From positions 1 to 60,679 of the IMG/VR virus record IMGVR_UViG_3300032214_001145: 60,679 nt of DNA. One strand, 5' to 3'. The notes under the pieces are model-generated. The model did not search any database. It was not told the DNA's origin and worked only from the letters and a program-made list of their open reading frames with translations. The stretch comes from a virus. Of the stretch, positions 18,754-26,675 are shown one piece after another. The stretch's first letter is position 1. Every line of letters starts with the position of its first letter. The position numbers and the translations under genes were made by a program.

Positions 18754-19497
18754 ATGAGAAAATTTTCAGAAAACAGTAATCTATATCTATTAGATCCTAT
18801 TCCAGTATGGAAAAGAAAAATAACAGCAGATGAGGTTGGCTGTTCATTAGAAGAATTTAATGAAAAGATTTTAAAAGTTGCTAGACAATACTATGATGAA
18901 TGGCAGCTAGAGGTTCCAGACGAGAGGCACTATAAAACAAAGTCTTTGTTACCCGAATCAGAATATGATAAAATGAATGAGAGAGATTTCTTTACTCAAG
19001 CAAATTACCCAGCTGTTGGTAAGTGGCATTTAGTCCCAACCAATAATTTCTTCAAAGTAGATGAACCGATTGTTAATCAGTTACGTGATATTATTATTAA
19101 TGATTACAAAACCGCGTTGACAGAGTACTTTGATTTTGAATATGAGGGTAAACAAACCAATAATGCTAATCACGTTATAGATGAAAGTTGGTTACAGTTT
19201 TATAAGAACGCAGATTACAAAGTTCTACACAATCATTTGAGATATGATTTAGATCCAACTGAACATAGAAATATTTGGGCCGGTGGTTATTACATTAGCG
19301 ACGGTAACCCAGACAAGTATCAACCATACAGTGGTAGATTTTCATTCAATACTAGAAATAAATCATATTTGGTTAAACCAGAGACGGGAATGATTATGTT
19401 GTGGCCAGGAGATATTCTACACGAGGTTCATCCATTCTATGGTGAGAAAGAAAGAATTTGTATTAATTTTAATTTAAGTACTCGTGAAGAAAAATAA
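18754..19497 (+). CDS. 2OG-Fe(II) oxygenase-like protein
   Basis: This 247-residue protein has the double-stranded beta-helix signature of Fe(II)/2-oxoglutarate dioxygenases: YKVLHNHLRYD (candidate metal His159 or His161), GGYYIS, then GMIMLWPGDILHEVHPF (His223 or His226) and ERICINFNLS with Arg234 to bind 2-oxoglutarate. The metal-binding part resembles the TIGR02466 phage/marine group, where HxH replaces HxD. The likely reaction is hydroxylation of a protein residue, sugar or lipid. The 3' end overlaps the following GTG-initiated gene by 14 nt. Confidence 0.75.
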   Translation: MRKFSENSNLYLLDPIPVWKRKITADEVGCSLEEFNEKILKVARQYYDEWQLEVPDERHYKTKSLLPESEYDKMNERDFFTQANYPAVGKWHLVPTNNFFKVDEPIVNQLRDIIINDYKTALTEYFDFEYEGKQTNNANHVIDESWLQFYKNADYKVLHNHLRYDLDPTEHRNIWAGGYYISDGNPDKYQPYSGRFSFNTRNKSYLVKPETGMIMLWPGDILHEVHPFYGEKERICINFNLSTREEK

Positions 19498-20116
19498 ATT
19501 AGCAATTGTTGCAGTTGGTCGACCGTATGTTGATGCTGCAAATTATATCATTGCAAATTACGGAGATGAGTGGGATATACATGTTTTAACAGATCACCCA
19601 CAAAGAATACAAGGGAAATGTCAAATTGAGAATCATACTCATAAAGTGTTTTCTTATTTCTATAAGTTATTATTTGTACTTAGATTAGTTGAGAGTAATA
19701 AATGCTCAGTCACATATGTGGATGCGGATAGATTAGATATGTTTTCAAACGATTTTCTTAAAGAATTTTCAACTGGTTCGGATTTTAAAATATTAAACTA
19801 CTGGCCAGAGGGTAAAGATTTTAAACCATTATATTCATGGGGGCCACATTTCAAACCATTTGTAGAATATTGCAAGGAAAATAAATTAGATTATGATATC
19901 GATACATTTTCAGAAGAAGTATTTTACGTACCATATGTGGAAAGTATTGGGGACATTATCTATAATGTTGAAAAAATAAAACCAGTGTTTGAATATCAAA
20001 GTATAATAAGTAGAAGTACTAATCCATACTATCCAAATATTGGTAATGCTGAAGGTTTAGCATTGTCTTTTGTTCTTAAAATGAAAAATTTAAAAATTGT
20101 TAAACATGGAAGTTAA
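19484..20116 (+). CDS. glycosyltransferase-like protein, GTG start
   Basis: A 210-residue protein beginning with GTG within the previous gene; the next in-frame ATG would remove the first strand (KLAIVAVGRPYVD). It contains KCSVTYVDADRLDMF near residue 80, a strand followed by Asp-x-Asp as in GT-A transferases (GT8-like layout). The rest is unrecognised. Overlaps of 14 nt upstream and 11 nt downstream argue for translational coupling. Confidence 0.45.
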   Translation: MKKNKLAIVAVGRPYVDAANYIIANYGDEWDIHVLTDHPQRIQGKCQIENHTHKVFSYFYKLLFVLRLVESNKCSVTYVDADRLDMFSNDFLKEFSTGSDFKILNYWPEGKDFKPLYSWGPHFKPFVEYCKENKLDYDIDTFSEEVFYVPYVESIGDIIYNVEKIKPVFEYQSIISRSTNPYYPNIGNAEGLALSFVLKMKNLKIVKHGS

Positions 20117-20873
20117 ATTATTTTGGAGCTTTGATAGCAGGATGAATTTATATGGTGCCACAGAATACATGTACGATTTGTATCGTGCATCAATGCTAAG
20201 AGCCAAAAATTTAGGATATGAAATTAATTTTTATGGTGATGATGTCGCTATTAATAAATTTCAAGGGTATGTTGATAATTTTTATGATATAACACCGATT
20301 CATTTTGAAATTGTAGATGATTTAAAATTATATATCCATACACAGCATGATTTAGATTGTGTAACAATTGACGGGGATTTGATTTTACATGAAAGGTTGG
20401 TGTTCCCAGATCCTGAAAACAATAAATTGTATTTTGATTTTCCGGAGACTAATAAAGATATCCTTAAAGAAGAAAATAACAAATACAATGGGTATGGGGA
20501 TTTAAAACGTATTTTTGAAAAATATAATACCAAATATTTTTTCCCACACTTTAACTATAATAACGACATTGCTTGCAATACTGGGCTAATTAAATTTAAT
20601 GACCAGAAAATCAAAGATTTATTCATTCACGAGTTCAAGGGAGTTAATAGCTATTTTGTTAAACACATAGAACCATTTGAGAAAGAAAATGCGGATGCAA
20701 TGAGAAAGATCAGATTCATTATTGCTCAATATCATTTTGGCTGTTTAATTCGTTCTTTAGATATCCCAACCGTGTTTCTTAAAGAAAACAACAATTACGT
20801 CCATTTATTTGGGAATGAAAAGTTTTATGACCACAATAAAGAAATGATATATAATATTTTAAAAAATATATAG
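20106..20873 (+). CDS. glycosyltransferase-like protein (DUF6734-like)
   Basis: I place the start at the ATG at 20106 (255 residues, MEVKLFWSFDSR) rather than an earlier in-frame TTG. It has ATEYMYDLYRASMLRAKNLG, as in the paralogous pair at 11.4-13.4 kb, and DCVTIDGDLILHERL, where Asp-Gly-Asp stands at the donor-site position. Near the end are RFIIAQYHFGCLI and NYVHLFGNEKFYD, the counterpart of the HLNGYK block. It is the last transferase-like gene of the first island. Confidence 0.5.
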   Translation: MEVKLFWSFDSRMNLYGATEYMYDLYRASMLRAKNLGYEINFYGDDVAINKFQGYVDNFYDITPIHFEIVDDLKLYIHTQHDLDCVTIDGDLILHERLVFPDPENNKLYFDFPETNKDILKEENNKYNGYGDLKRIFEKYNTKYFFPHFNYNNDIACNTGLIKFNDQKIKDLFIHEFKGVNSYFVKHIEPFEKENADAMRKIRFIIAQYHFGCLIRSLDIPTVFLKENNNYVHLFGNEKFYDHNKEMIYNILKNI

Positions 20874-20929
20874 GTATATACTAAATTTTAATGTATTTTT
20901 TGATATTTATTATTAAGAAAAACAAAACC

Positions 20930-21148
20930 ATGGCAATAAAATTAAGAGGATTAACATCAGAATCCACAATAGACACTCCGGTAATGGAAACACTACCTAA
21001 TGAATTCGAAACAAAAGAAGAAGCACTTGATTTCGTTAAAGCTAATTTAGCGTTATCTACATTTGATCCAGCTGTTACAGTAATTTGTTTAAAAACTGAG
21101 ACAGAAGAATATCACTATTTAGAAGTTTTTGATAATGACGCGTTATAA
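20930..21148 (+). CDS. small conserved-looking protein, unknown
   Basis: The start chosen is the ATG at 20930 (72 residues, MAIKLRGLTSE). An upstream in-frame ATG would add a hydrophobic 13-residue leader encoded by AT-rich leader DNA and seems less likely. The product is acidic with a probable beta-alpha-beta layout (KEEALDFVKANLALS, then TVICLKTETEEYHYLEVF). No function is recognised. It stands alone between the end of the glycosyltransferase run and a strong terminator, so it may be an independently expressed virion or accessory protein. Confidence 0.65.
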   Translation: MAIKLRGLTSESTIDTPVMETLPNEFETKEEALDFVKANLALSTFDPAVTVICLKTETEEYHYLEVFDNDAL

Positions 21149-21174
21149 TTAATTTTTCTCCGTTTGGAAGCAAT

Positions 21175-21201
21175 ACCCCCCTATTAACGGGGGGTTTTTT
21201 T
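21175..21201 (+). terminator. intrinsic terminator
   Basis: A 7-bp stem (ACCCCCC with GGGGGGT) around the 7-nt loop TATTAAC is followed by a run of seven T. The GC-only stem stands out in this AT-rich DNA. It lies 26 nt after the stop at 21148 and just before a promoter, so it separates the first island from the sulfation/oxygenase operon. Confidence 0.92.
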
Positions 21202-21213
21202 ATTTCAAATAAT

Positions 21214-21242
21214 TTGACTTTTTGTTTAATTTAAGGTATATT
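21214..21242 (+). promoter_or_regulatory. sigma70-like promoter TTGACT-N17-TATATT
   Basis: TTGACT at 21214-21219 and TATATT at 21237-21242 are separated by exactly 17 nt, placed after a terminator and before the APS-kinase-like gene. The expected transcript start, about 7 nt after the -10, coincides with the ATG at 21249, so the mRNA may be leaderless. The same spacing and hexamers recur at 38.69, 42.94, 44.88 and 51.46 kb. Confidence 0.75.
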
Positions 21243-21248
21243 AGGGAT

Positions 21249-21683
21249 ATGATATATTGGTTTACAGGTCAGCCTGGGGCTGGCAAAACAACTTTAGCAA
21301 AATACCTAGTGGAGCATTTCCCAAAAGATAATGTTGTCCACATTGATGGCGATGATCTAAGAGATATCTTTAAAAATAAAGACTACTCTGAATCTGGTAG
21401 AAGAAGAAACATTCAAAGAGCACAAGACATTGCTCAATTTATGCACAGTAAGGGTTATAATGTGATAGTTTCTCTCGTCTCCCCTTATTTAGATCAGAGA
21501 GAATTATTTAAATTTAATACATCGGTTATTGAAATCTACGTTCATACAACTGAAGATCGTGGTAGAGAAGGGTTCCACGTGGAAAACTACGAACAACCAC
21601 AATCTAATTTTATCGATATTGATACTACATCAACAAATGAGACAGAATCATATTACGAATTATTAAAAAAACTAAAATTATGA
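21249..21683 (+). CDS. cysC: adenylylsulfate (APS) kinase-like protein
   Basis: APS kinase phosphorylates adenylylsulfate to PAPS, the universal sulfate donor. This 144-residue protein has the P-loop GQPGAGKT (residues 7-14), HIDGDDLRDIF, the family's DGDxxR motif, SGRRRNIQRAQDIAQFM, and VIVSLVSPYLDQRE, all in CysC order. Bacterial enzymes are usually near 200 residues. Here the region after the SPxxxxR segment is shortened, so the lid is reduced. The ATG at 21249 is preferred over an upstream TTG because the latter lies inside the promoter. It overlaps the next gene by ATGA. Two sulfotransferase-like genes lie downstream. Confidence 0.8.
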   Translation: MIYWFTGQPGAGKTTLAKYLVEHFPKDNVVHIDGDDLRDIFKNKDYSESGRRRNIQRAQDIAQFMHSKGYNVIVSLVSPYLDQRELFKFNTSVIEIYVHTTEDRGREGFHVENYEQPQSNFIDIDTTSTNETESYYELLKKLKL

Positions 21684-22090
21684 GTAAAAAGTACGCCTTA
21701 TACATCGGAAGATGGCAAAACTGGCATAAAGGTCATGAATGGTTAATTAACCAACAATTAGAAAAGGGTAAAGATGTGTGGGTAGCAATTAGAAACGTAC
21801 CAACAGATGAAAACAACCCTAAAACAGCACAACAAGTTATGATTGATCTATCTGAAGAACCATTCTTTAGAGAAAATTCACAAAGAATACAGATATCAAT
21901 TATACCAGATATTGAATCTGTTAATTACGGTCGAGGTGTGGGGTACGAAGTTATTTACCACGAGCCACCTAAAGAAATTGAAAAAATAAGTGGAACTGCA
22001 ATTAGAAAAAAATATATTGATTCTAATGGGGATTCAATTGTATATAATATTGAAAAAAATGATAGTACAGAGGAAGAGACACATAGCTAA
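21680..22090 (+). CDS. HxGH nucleotidyltransferase (cytidylyltransferase-like)
   Basis: A 136-residue protein with YALYIGRWQNWHKGHEWLI, where His16-x-Gly-His19 is the nucleotide-binding HxGH motif of the nucleotidyltransferase superfamily, and ISGTAIRKKY near the C-terminus, matching ISxTxxR. Family members transfer AMP or CMP to a phosphate-bearing substrate, for example NMN, phosphopantetheine or glycerol phosphate. Its close coupling to an APS kinase raises the possibility of sulfate or sugar-phosphate activation, but ATP sulfurylase has different motifs, so this is only a suggestion. Confidence 0.7.
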   Translation: MSKKYALYIGRWQNWHKGHEWLINQQLEKGKDVWVAIRNVPTDENNPKTAQQVMIDLSEEPFFRENSQRIQISIIPDIESVNYGRGVGYEVIYHEPPKEIEKISGTAIRKKYIDSNGDSIVYNIEKNDSTEEETHS

Positions 22091-22268
22091 AACAATCTCA
22101 TATAGAGTAATAAGCACAATGATCGGGTTTATTATTATGTGGTGGGTAAGCGGGTCAATTAAAGTTGGTGCGGCTTTTGGTGTTGCAGAATTAGTTTATA
22201 AACCAATCCAATATTATTTACACGAAAGAATTTGGTACAAGTGGATTAAGTACGGTTTAAAAAAATAA
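22059..22268 (+). CDS. DUF2061-type small membrane protein
   Basis: The start chosen is the ATG at 22059 (69 residues); longer options overlap the previous gene by up to 100 nt. The product has AKTISYRVISTMIGFIIMWW, a membrane helix, a second hydrophobic segment (KVGAAFGVAELVYKPI) and the ending YYLHERIWYKWIKYG. The KT-start and YYxHERxW end are characteristic of DUF2061. In Bacteroidota, DUF2061 proteins are often coded with or fused to sulfate-assimilation genes, as I recall, which fits the adjacent cysC. Confidence 0.75.
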   Translation: MIVQRKRHIAKTISYRVISTMIGFIIMWWVSGSIKVGAAFGVAELVYKPIQYYLHERIWYKWIKYGLKK

Positions 22269-22274
22269 GATAGT

Positions 22275-22790
22275 ATGATTTCAATCGATATAAATAGTGA
22301 AGTGCTAAATGATAATGATATGGAATTATTACAAAAAAAATGTGATAATTTTATCCCATCTCAATCACCAACATTAGATAAAGATAATATAAATTTTTAT
22401 TTTAGAGAATATATAGATTTAAAAGATCCTATAATGCATAATATTGTTATGGGATTAGAATCGTATATTAAAACTAAATTGTACACTAATTTAGAATTAA
22501 AATCAATGTGGATTAATAAAATTGATATTAACTCTAATAAAGATGATAATTTTCATAAAGATATCTCTCCATGTTCGTTAATATTATATTTAAATGATGA
22601 TTATATCGGGGGGGAGTTAGAATATATTAATGATACTAATAATAGAATGAAAATTACCCCACAAAAAAAATTAGTGGTTATTATGAATAATCAGTTAGAA
22701 CATAGAGTTCTACCTATTACTAGCGGAGTAAGATATAGTTTAGTGGCATTTTTTGGTTTTATGTATAATCAAACTAAAAGTATAATTTAA
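22275..22790 (+). CDS. 2OG-Fe(II) oxygenase (P4H-like)
   Basis: A 171-residue dioxygenase with the full iron facial triad: FHKDISPC gives His94 and Asp96, LEHRVLPI gives His143, and GVRYSLVAFF gives Arg153 for 2-oxoglutarate. LNDDYIGGELEY between them is the usual strand pair. This is the minimal prolyl-4-hydroxylase-like fold common in phages, where it may hydroxylate virion or host proteins. It begins 6 nt after the DUF2061 gene. Confidence 0.85.
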   Translation: MISIDINSEVLNDNDMELLQKKCDNFIPSQSPTLDKDNINFYFREYIDLKDPIMHNIVMGLESYIKTKLYTNLELKSMWINKIDINSNKDDNFHKDISPCSLILYLNDDYIGGELEYINDTNNRMKITPQKKLVVIMNNQLEHRVLPITSGVRYSLVAFFGFMYNQTKSII

Positions 22791-22793
22791 AGC

Positions 22794-23432
22794 ATGGAAA
22801 AAATATTTTTTGATGACGCCACTTACATTTGGAAAACCAAATTGAATTACATAAGTGATAAATCGTCTTTTTTAAAAGAAGCATACGCTCTTATAGAATC
22901 CCAGCCTAAAGTTAAGTCAGATGGATTTGGATATAAAAGAGAATGGAACGAACATTTAAATTTTATTGGTGACATTAATGTTGAAACAAAATTAGACCAG
23001 ATTTTTAAAATCGGTATCAATAAATGCAAAGAAATTTATAACGAAAAAAATATAAATTACAATAAAATTAATACTGACTCTTGGATTAATGTTGTTCGAT
23101 CAAAAGATCCAGTACAAGAGAATTTTCACAATGGTAAAAAATTTCATACACATACCGAAATTAATAAAGGAAACAAACAATTTATTCCACACTATACGTA
23201 TGTTTATTATATTCAAATGCCAGATGTAATGAATGGTGATGATGGTGTATTATGTTTTTTAGGTGAAAATAAGAAAGAATACTTCATCAAACCAGAAGAA
23301 GACGATTTAATTATTATGGAGGCGCATGTCCCACACACACCAAATAGTGCTCCTAATTCAACAATTGATAGAATCGTTATGGCGGGAAATGTTGGATTTG
23401 ATTTTATTAAGAAGGAAAAGTCGTTAATATAA
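22794..23432 (+). CDS. 2OG-Fe(II) oxygenase-like protein (HxH type)
   Basis: The 212-residue protein carries KKFHTHTEINKG (candidate metal ligands His118/His120), YVYYIQMP, a DDLIIMEAHVPHTPNSAP block (His178 and His181) and IDRIVMAGNVGFDF with Arg193 in the 2-oxoglutarate position. This order matches Fe(II)/2OG dioxygenases of the TIGR02466-like group, as also seen at 18754-19497. The metal ligands are less certain than in the neighbouring copies. The gene ends TAATG into a sulfotransferase gene. Confidence 0.65.
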   Translation: MEKIFFDDATYIWKTKLNYISDKSSFLKEAYALIESQPKVKSDGFGYKREWNEHLNFIGDINVETKLDQIFKIGINKCKEIYNEKNINYNKINTDSWINVVRSKDPVQENFHNGKKFHTHTEINKGNKQFIPHYTYVYYIQMPDVMNGDDGVLCFLGENKKEYFIKPEEDDLIIMEAHVPHTPNSAPNSTIDRIVMAGNVGFDFIKKEKSLI

Positions 23433-24193
23433 TGTTAGTAGATAATAATTTTATATATGTGAATTTACCAAGATGTGGATCAACATCATTTCACTATTCA
23501 TGTATATTACATGATTTAGAAATAAAAAATCTAAATTCAGAATGGGGGAAAATAAACTCTAAAATTAATTTCAAAAATATAGACGAAAAGGATATAATGC
23601 AACTAATTACACACGGGCACGAGGAGTTACCATTACTTAGAGAAAAGTTTGGATTTCAGTATCCTATAATTGCTGTTAAAAGGGATAGGCACGATACTTT
23701 TTATTCGTTATATAAACACATTATTTTTGATTTGAAAAGAGCGAATGCGCACAAGGTTTATGATTTTTTTAAAAATATAAGTTTAGATGAATTATTTTTT
23801 TTTAAAACAGAAGATTTACACTCTAATGAGAATAGACTTAACATAATAAACGATTTCTTATTAAAAAAAGAATTTATTAAAAATCGTGCTAAACCATCTA
23901 AACTTATGGACTTATATTCCGAAGAATATATTGTAAATGTAATTAATATATTAATAACTCCATCATCATATTGGCACAATCACGATAAGGATATTATTTG
24001 GTTTGATATTAAAGAATTAAACCTTATGGAAAAATGGGTTTCGAATAAAATTGGGAAAGAATTTAATCTAAAACAAGTTAATTCTAGCCAACATATAGAG
24101 TGTTCTCTAAAACCAGATCAAAATTTCAAAGAAAGGTACAATAGTATTTATGATTTCTATGATATACCAAAAACTAATAAGACACTAATATGA
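23432..24193 (+). CDS. sulfotransferase-like protein 1
   Basis: A 253-residue protein with NLPRCGSTSF at residues 11-20, corresponding to the 5'-phosphosulfate-binding loop of PAPS-dependent sulfotransferases, and IIAVKRDRHDTFYSLYKH near residues 83-101, corresponding to the 3'-phosphate-binding block (Arg plus Ser). The reaction would move sulfate from PAPS to a hydroxyl on a glycan or protein. With the APS kinase 2 kb upstream, donor synthesis and use are encoded together. Flanking junctions (TAATG, ATGA) indicate coupling. Confidence 0.7.
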   Translation: MLVDNNFIYVNLPRCGSTSFHYSCILHDLEIKNLNSEWGKINSKINFKNIDEKDIMQLITHGHEELPLLREKFGFQYPIIAVKRDRHDTFYSLYKHIIFDLKRANAHKVYDFFKNISLDELFFFKTEDLHSNENRLNIINDFLLKKEFIKNRAKPSKLMDLYSEEYIVNVINILITPSSYWHNHDKDIIWFDIKELNLMEKWVSNKIGKEFNLKQVNSSQHIECSLKPDQNFKERYNSIYDFYDIPKTNKTLI

Positions 24194-24194
24194 T
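24176..24194 (+). repeat. gene-junction direct repeat, copy 1
   Basis: The 19-nt sequence AATAAGACACTAATATGAT spans the stop of the sulfotransferase gene and the start of the next oxygenase gene. A copy with one mismatch ends the zinc-ribbon gene at 25097-25115. Both encode the C-terminal residues NKTL followed by Ile or Met. Confidence 0.7.
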
Positions 24195-24810
24195 AAAAAA
24201 TTACTACATATTTGATGATGTGATATCAACTGAAGAACAAAAAATTATAAACGATTATGTAAATCGTTCTAATATAGAATGGGTATCAATGAAAAATATT
24301 ACTGGTGAATATGGAGGAAAAAGCGAAACTCGCAATTTTCCAGCAAAAGTTCATCCAAAACCCAAATGTAAAGACGAAGAAATTAACCACATAATTGATA
24401 GTATAGAATTGAATGTTGCAAAAAAATTAAATTTAGAATTTATTAAAAATTATAGATGGAAAATTAATTGGACTTCACCAATTGGTGAGTATGATCCTAT
24501 GGATTTACTACATTACGATGATGCTACCGAACACATTGCTATGGTTTATTATATTAACAATTCAACCGGAGACACCTGCATTTATAATAACATTAATGGA
24601 AATAACGCTGAAACATTCCAAGAAAATTTTAATAATGTGGATTATGGTTCATACTCTCTATTGACTAGTGTATCTCCTAAAATGGGTAGGTGTCTTGTAT
24701 TTGATGGGAAATTAGCACATCTTGGAAATTATCCATCAAATGGTGATAGGTTTATTATAAATTTTAATTTTGTAGCAAAATTAAAAAACTTACGAAACTC
24801 ATTGATATAA
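24190..24810 (+). CDS. 2OG-Fe(II) oxygenase
   Basis: This 206-residue protein shows a clear triad: LLHYDDATEH (His108, Asp110), DGKLAHLGNYP (His177) and GDRFIINFNF (Arg187). HIAMVYYINNSTGDTCIYN is the strand after the first ligands. It resembles other phage-borne 2OG oxygenases of about 200 residues. It starts with ATGA over the previous stop and is one of five such enzymes in the window, each with a different N-terminal part, suggesting distinct substrates. Confidence 0.85.
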   Translation: MIKNYYIFDDVISTEEQKIINDYVNRSNIEWVSMKNITGEYGGKSETRNFPAKVHPKPKCKDEEINHIIDSIELNVAKKLNLEFIKNYRWKINWTSPIGEYDPMDLLHYDDATEHIAMVYYINNSTGDTCIYNNINGNNAETFQENFNNVDYGSYSLLTSVSPKMGRCLVFDGKLAHLGNYPSNGDRFIINFNFVAKLKNLRNSLI

Positions 24811-24811
24811 C

Positions 24812-25114
24812 ATGATTAAAATACCTACAATTAATTATAAAGAAATATTTGATGCTTGGATAATTTCGATTAATCCAACTCCAAATCAGGTGGAATTGGC
24901 CAAATTAAGACTCGAAGTATGTTTAGGGTGCGAATTTAGAAAGGAAACAATAAAGGGTTTAAAATGGAGCGCTTTTTGTAATATGTGCGGATGTCCTTTA
25001 AATAAAAAAGTGTTCTCAACAAACTACAACGCCTGCCCAGCAAAAAAATGGGAAAATACCGATTTTGGGTATATAACCCCAAAAGAAGATAAAAAAAATA
25101 AGACACTAATGTGA
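24812..25114 (+). CDS. small zinc-ribbon protein
   Basis: A 100-residue protein with CLGCEFR at about 32-35, CNMCGCPLNKK near 55, and CPAKKWENTD near 74. The paired CxxC motifs plus a terminal Cys are typical of a small zinc-binding ribbon seen in phage genomes and next to glycosyltransferases, of unknown function. It follows the oxygenase stop by 1 nt and ends in the same 19-nt junction sequence found at 24176. Confidence 0.65.
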   Translation: MIKIPTINYKEIFDAWIISINPTPNQVELAKLRLEVCLGCEFRKETIKGLKWSAFCNMCGCPLNKKVFSTNYNACPAKKWENTDFGYITPKEDKKNKTLM

Positions 25115-25115
25115 T
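25097..25115 (+). repeat. gene-junction direct repeat, copy 2
   Basis: AATAAGACACTAATGTGAT matches 18 of 19 positions with the junction at 24176-24194. It covers the end of the zinc-ribbon gene. Here no gene begins in the repeat, so this may be a scar of a moved or lost cassette. Confidence 0.6.
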
Positions 25116-25168
25116 GTTTTGATTAAAATCATTAATTCACCTATTTATATATAAACGGATTAGAAAAT

Positions 25169-26644
25169 ATGAAAGCAACGATAATTGGTAGTGATTTACT
25201 ACAAAAAGATGGCTCAGTTAAAATTATTGAAATAAACACTAATACCTGCATCTCCAACGATGGTGCAAACTTATTAGATTATACGGCGTTATTCAGTGTA
25301 CTAATGGATAATGATATTACAGAATTTCATTATATATGGACTGAAGGAAAGGCGTATTTACCTTTGGATCAACCACATATTTTTCGTAATATATTACAAA
25401 CTAAATGTTCGGAAAACAACATATCTTTTAACGAACATATTGTACCGGCTAATTCAGTTACGGTACCCTATATAGAAGATGCTTCTCATAAATTTATTTT
25501 AAGACAAGCATTTGATACCACAGCATTAGTGGATGATTTATATTGTGCTGACAAATTTGAGTTTTTTAATTTAATGAGCGGATCTACATATTCCCCAAAA
25601 ACATATTTTACATCTGAAGAATTAAATTTAAATACTTTAGATGAAGTAGATTATACCACAACCAAGCCAAATCTTTTGATAAAATCAAAACAGGCTTCGT
25701 ATGATGTTATGACATATCCAGCAATATATAATGTTACTGATTCAAGCCAACTATCTGAAGTTATTGGTTCCGTTGAAAGTGGTCATTTAGTTCAAGAATT
25801 TATATTTTCTGAGGATAATGTAGTGGATGGAAGATATTCAACAATAAGAAGTATTGATATTATATATGGGCCTAATTTAGATATTATTAACATGGGAGGA
25901 TATACTCATTCTACTAGATTACCACTTACATTTAGTGAGGATGAATTTATTTCTGGTACTAGAAAGTTTAATCAAAAAACTAGACATAAATATATTACAA
26001 AATCTATTAGGAATCGAGCAGAAGGAAACGACTACCATACAGATGACGATTCAAATATTTTAAAATATGATGGTACTTTAGTAGATGTTGACACTATTCA
26101 ATTAGGTGACTATATTCGTTCTATTAACTTTACCGATACAAATGAAAACGAAGCGGCCACATTTACAAATAATATTGCCACATTTGGATGGACCGGTACA
26201 CTACCCCAATTAAACAATACATTGACACCAGTGCAATCGGAATTAGTGGGTATGGTATCAACATCGATAGAAATGGTAATGGTAAAAGTAACTTTAGCGG
26301 ATGGACGAACTTGGACAGAAGCACCAAATTCAACTTTTTTTATTGAAGAAAAAGACTCCACCGAAACCAGATGGGAGCTAATAAATAATTGTTATGTTGG
26401 TGATAAAATAGTTGTAACTGATTCAAATACAACCGAATTAAGGGCTGTAGAAATTACCAATTTAGAGATGGTATACGAAGCCAAAACAATATATACTTTA
26501 GATTTTGCACCATCAGATTTATTCTTAGTGGATGTTGGGGATAGCGATTTTGCAGTAATGCACAATGGTTGTTGGTGTGGTTGGAGTTACTGTGGTAATT
26601 GGTGTTATCAAAATTATTGTCCAACCTGTTGGGGGGAAAAATAA
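25169..26644 (+). CDS. ATP-grasp-like protein fused to Hint-like domain with Cys/Trp-rich tail
   Basis: This 491-residue protein has three parts. Residues ~1-275 look ATP-grasp-like (KIIEINTNTCI, PNLLIKSKQ, HLVQEFIFSE, RSIDIIYGP). Residues ~290-466 look like a Hint (intein/hedgehog) fold: ILKYDGTLVDVDTIQLGDYI, VKVTLADGRTWTEAP, WELINNCYVGDKIVV, and TIYTLDFAPSDLFLV ending in FAVMHN (His465-Asn466), the intein C-terminal motif. An N-terminal Cys/Ser nucleophile and the block-B His are not visible, so splicing is unlikely, but Asn-dependent C-terminal cleavage is possible. It would release a 25-residue peptide with six Cys and four Trp (GCWCGWSYCGNWCY onward). Function is unknown. Confidence 0.65.
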   Translation: MKATIIGSDLLQKDGSVKIIEINTNTCISNDGANLLDYTALFSVLMDNDITEFHYIWTEGKAYLPLDQPHIFRNILQTKCSENNISFNEHIVPANSVTVPYIEDASHKFILRQAFDTTALVDDLYCADKFEFFNLMSGSTYSPKTYFTSEELNLNTLDEVDYTTTKPNLLIKSKQASYDVMTYPAIYNVTDSSQLSEVIGSVESGHLVQEFIFSEDNVVDGRYSTIRSIDIIYGPNLDIINMGGYTHSTRLPLTFSEDEFISGTRKFNQKTRHKYITKSIRNRAEGNDYHTDDDSNILKYDGTLVDVDTIQLGDYIRSINFTDTNENEAATFTNNIATFGWTGTLPQLNNTLTPVQSELVGMVSTSIEMVMVKVTLADGRTWTEAPNSTFFIEEKDSTETRWELINNCYVGDKIVVTDSNTTELRAVEITNLEMVYEAKTIYTLDFAPSDLFLVDVGDSDFAVMHNGCWCGWSYCGNWCYQNYCPTCWGEK

Positions 26645-26667
26645 ACTATATTGTTCTAACCCCAAAG

Positions 26668-26675
26668 TATAAATA
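26668..26675 (+). promoter_or_regulatory. TATAAATA box before small gene (weak candidate)
   Basis: TATAAATA, identical to the T4 late-promoter -10 consensus, lies 21 nt before the ATG at 26696. In DNA this AT-rich such an octamer is expected several times by chance, so the assignment is tentative. Confidence 0.25.

Noticed and set aside
21573-21584. TTCCACGTGGAA palindrome in the APS-kinase-like gene
   Set aside because: Short, inside a coding region, and not repeated nearby; likely chance.
24482-24664. 60-codon frame overlapping the 2OG oxygenase gene
   Set aside because: Different frame within a gene with intact catalytic residues; translation looks random.
25169-26644. Active intein interrupting an ATP-grasp enzyme
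   Set aside because: No N-terminal nucleophile or conserved block-B His, and only a 25-residue tail follows the HN; a splicing intein would need a conserved C-extein.
26668-26675. General T4-type late promoter (TATAAATA) across the window
   Set aside because: At this AT content the octamer is expected many times by chance (rough estimate about ten per 60 kb), and several copies lie within genes; only the hairpin-associated copy is kept as informative.
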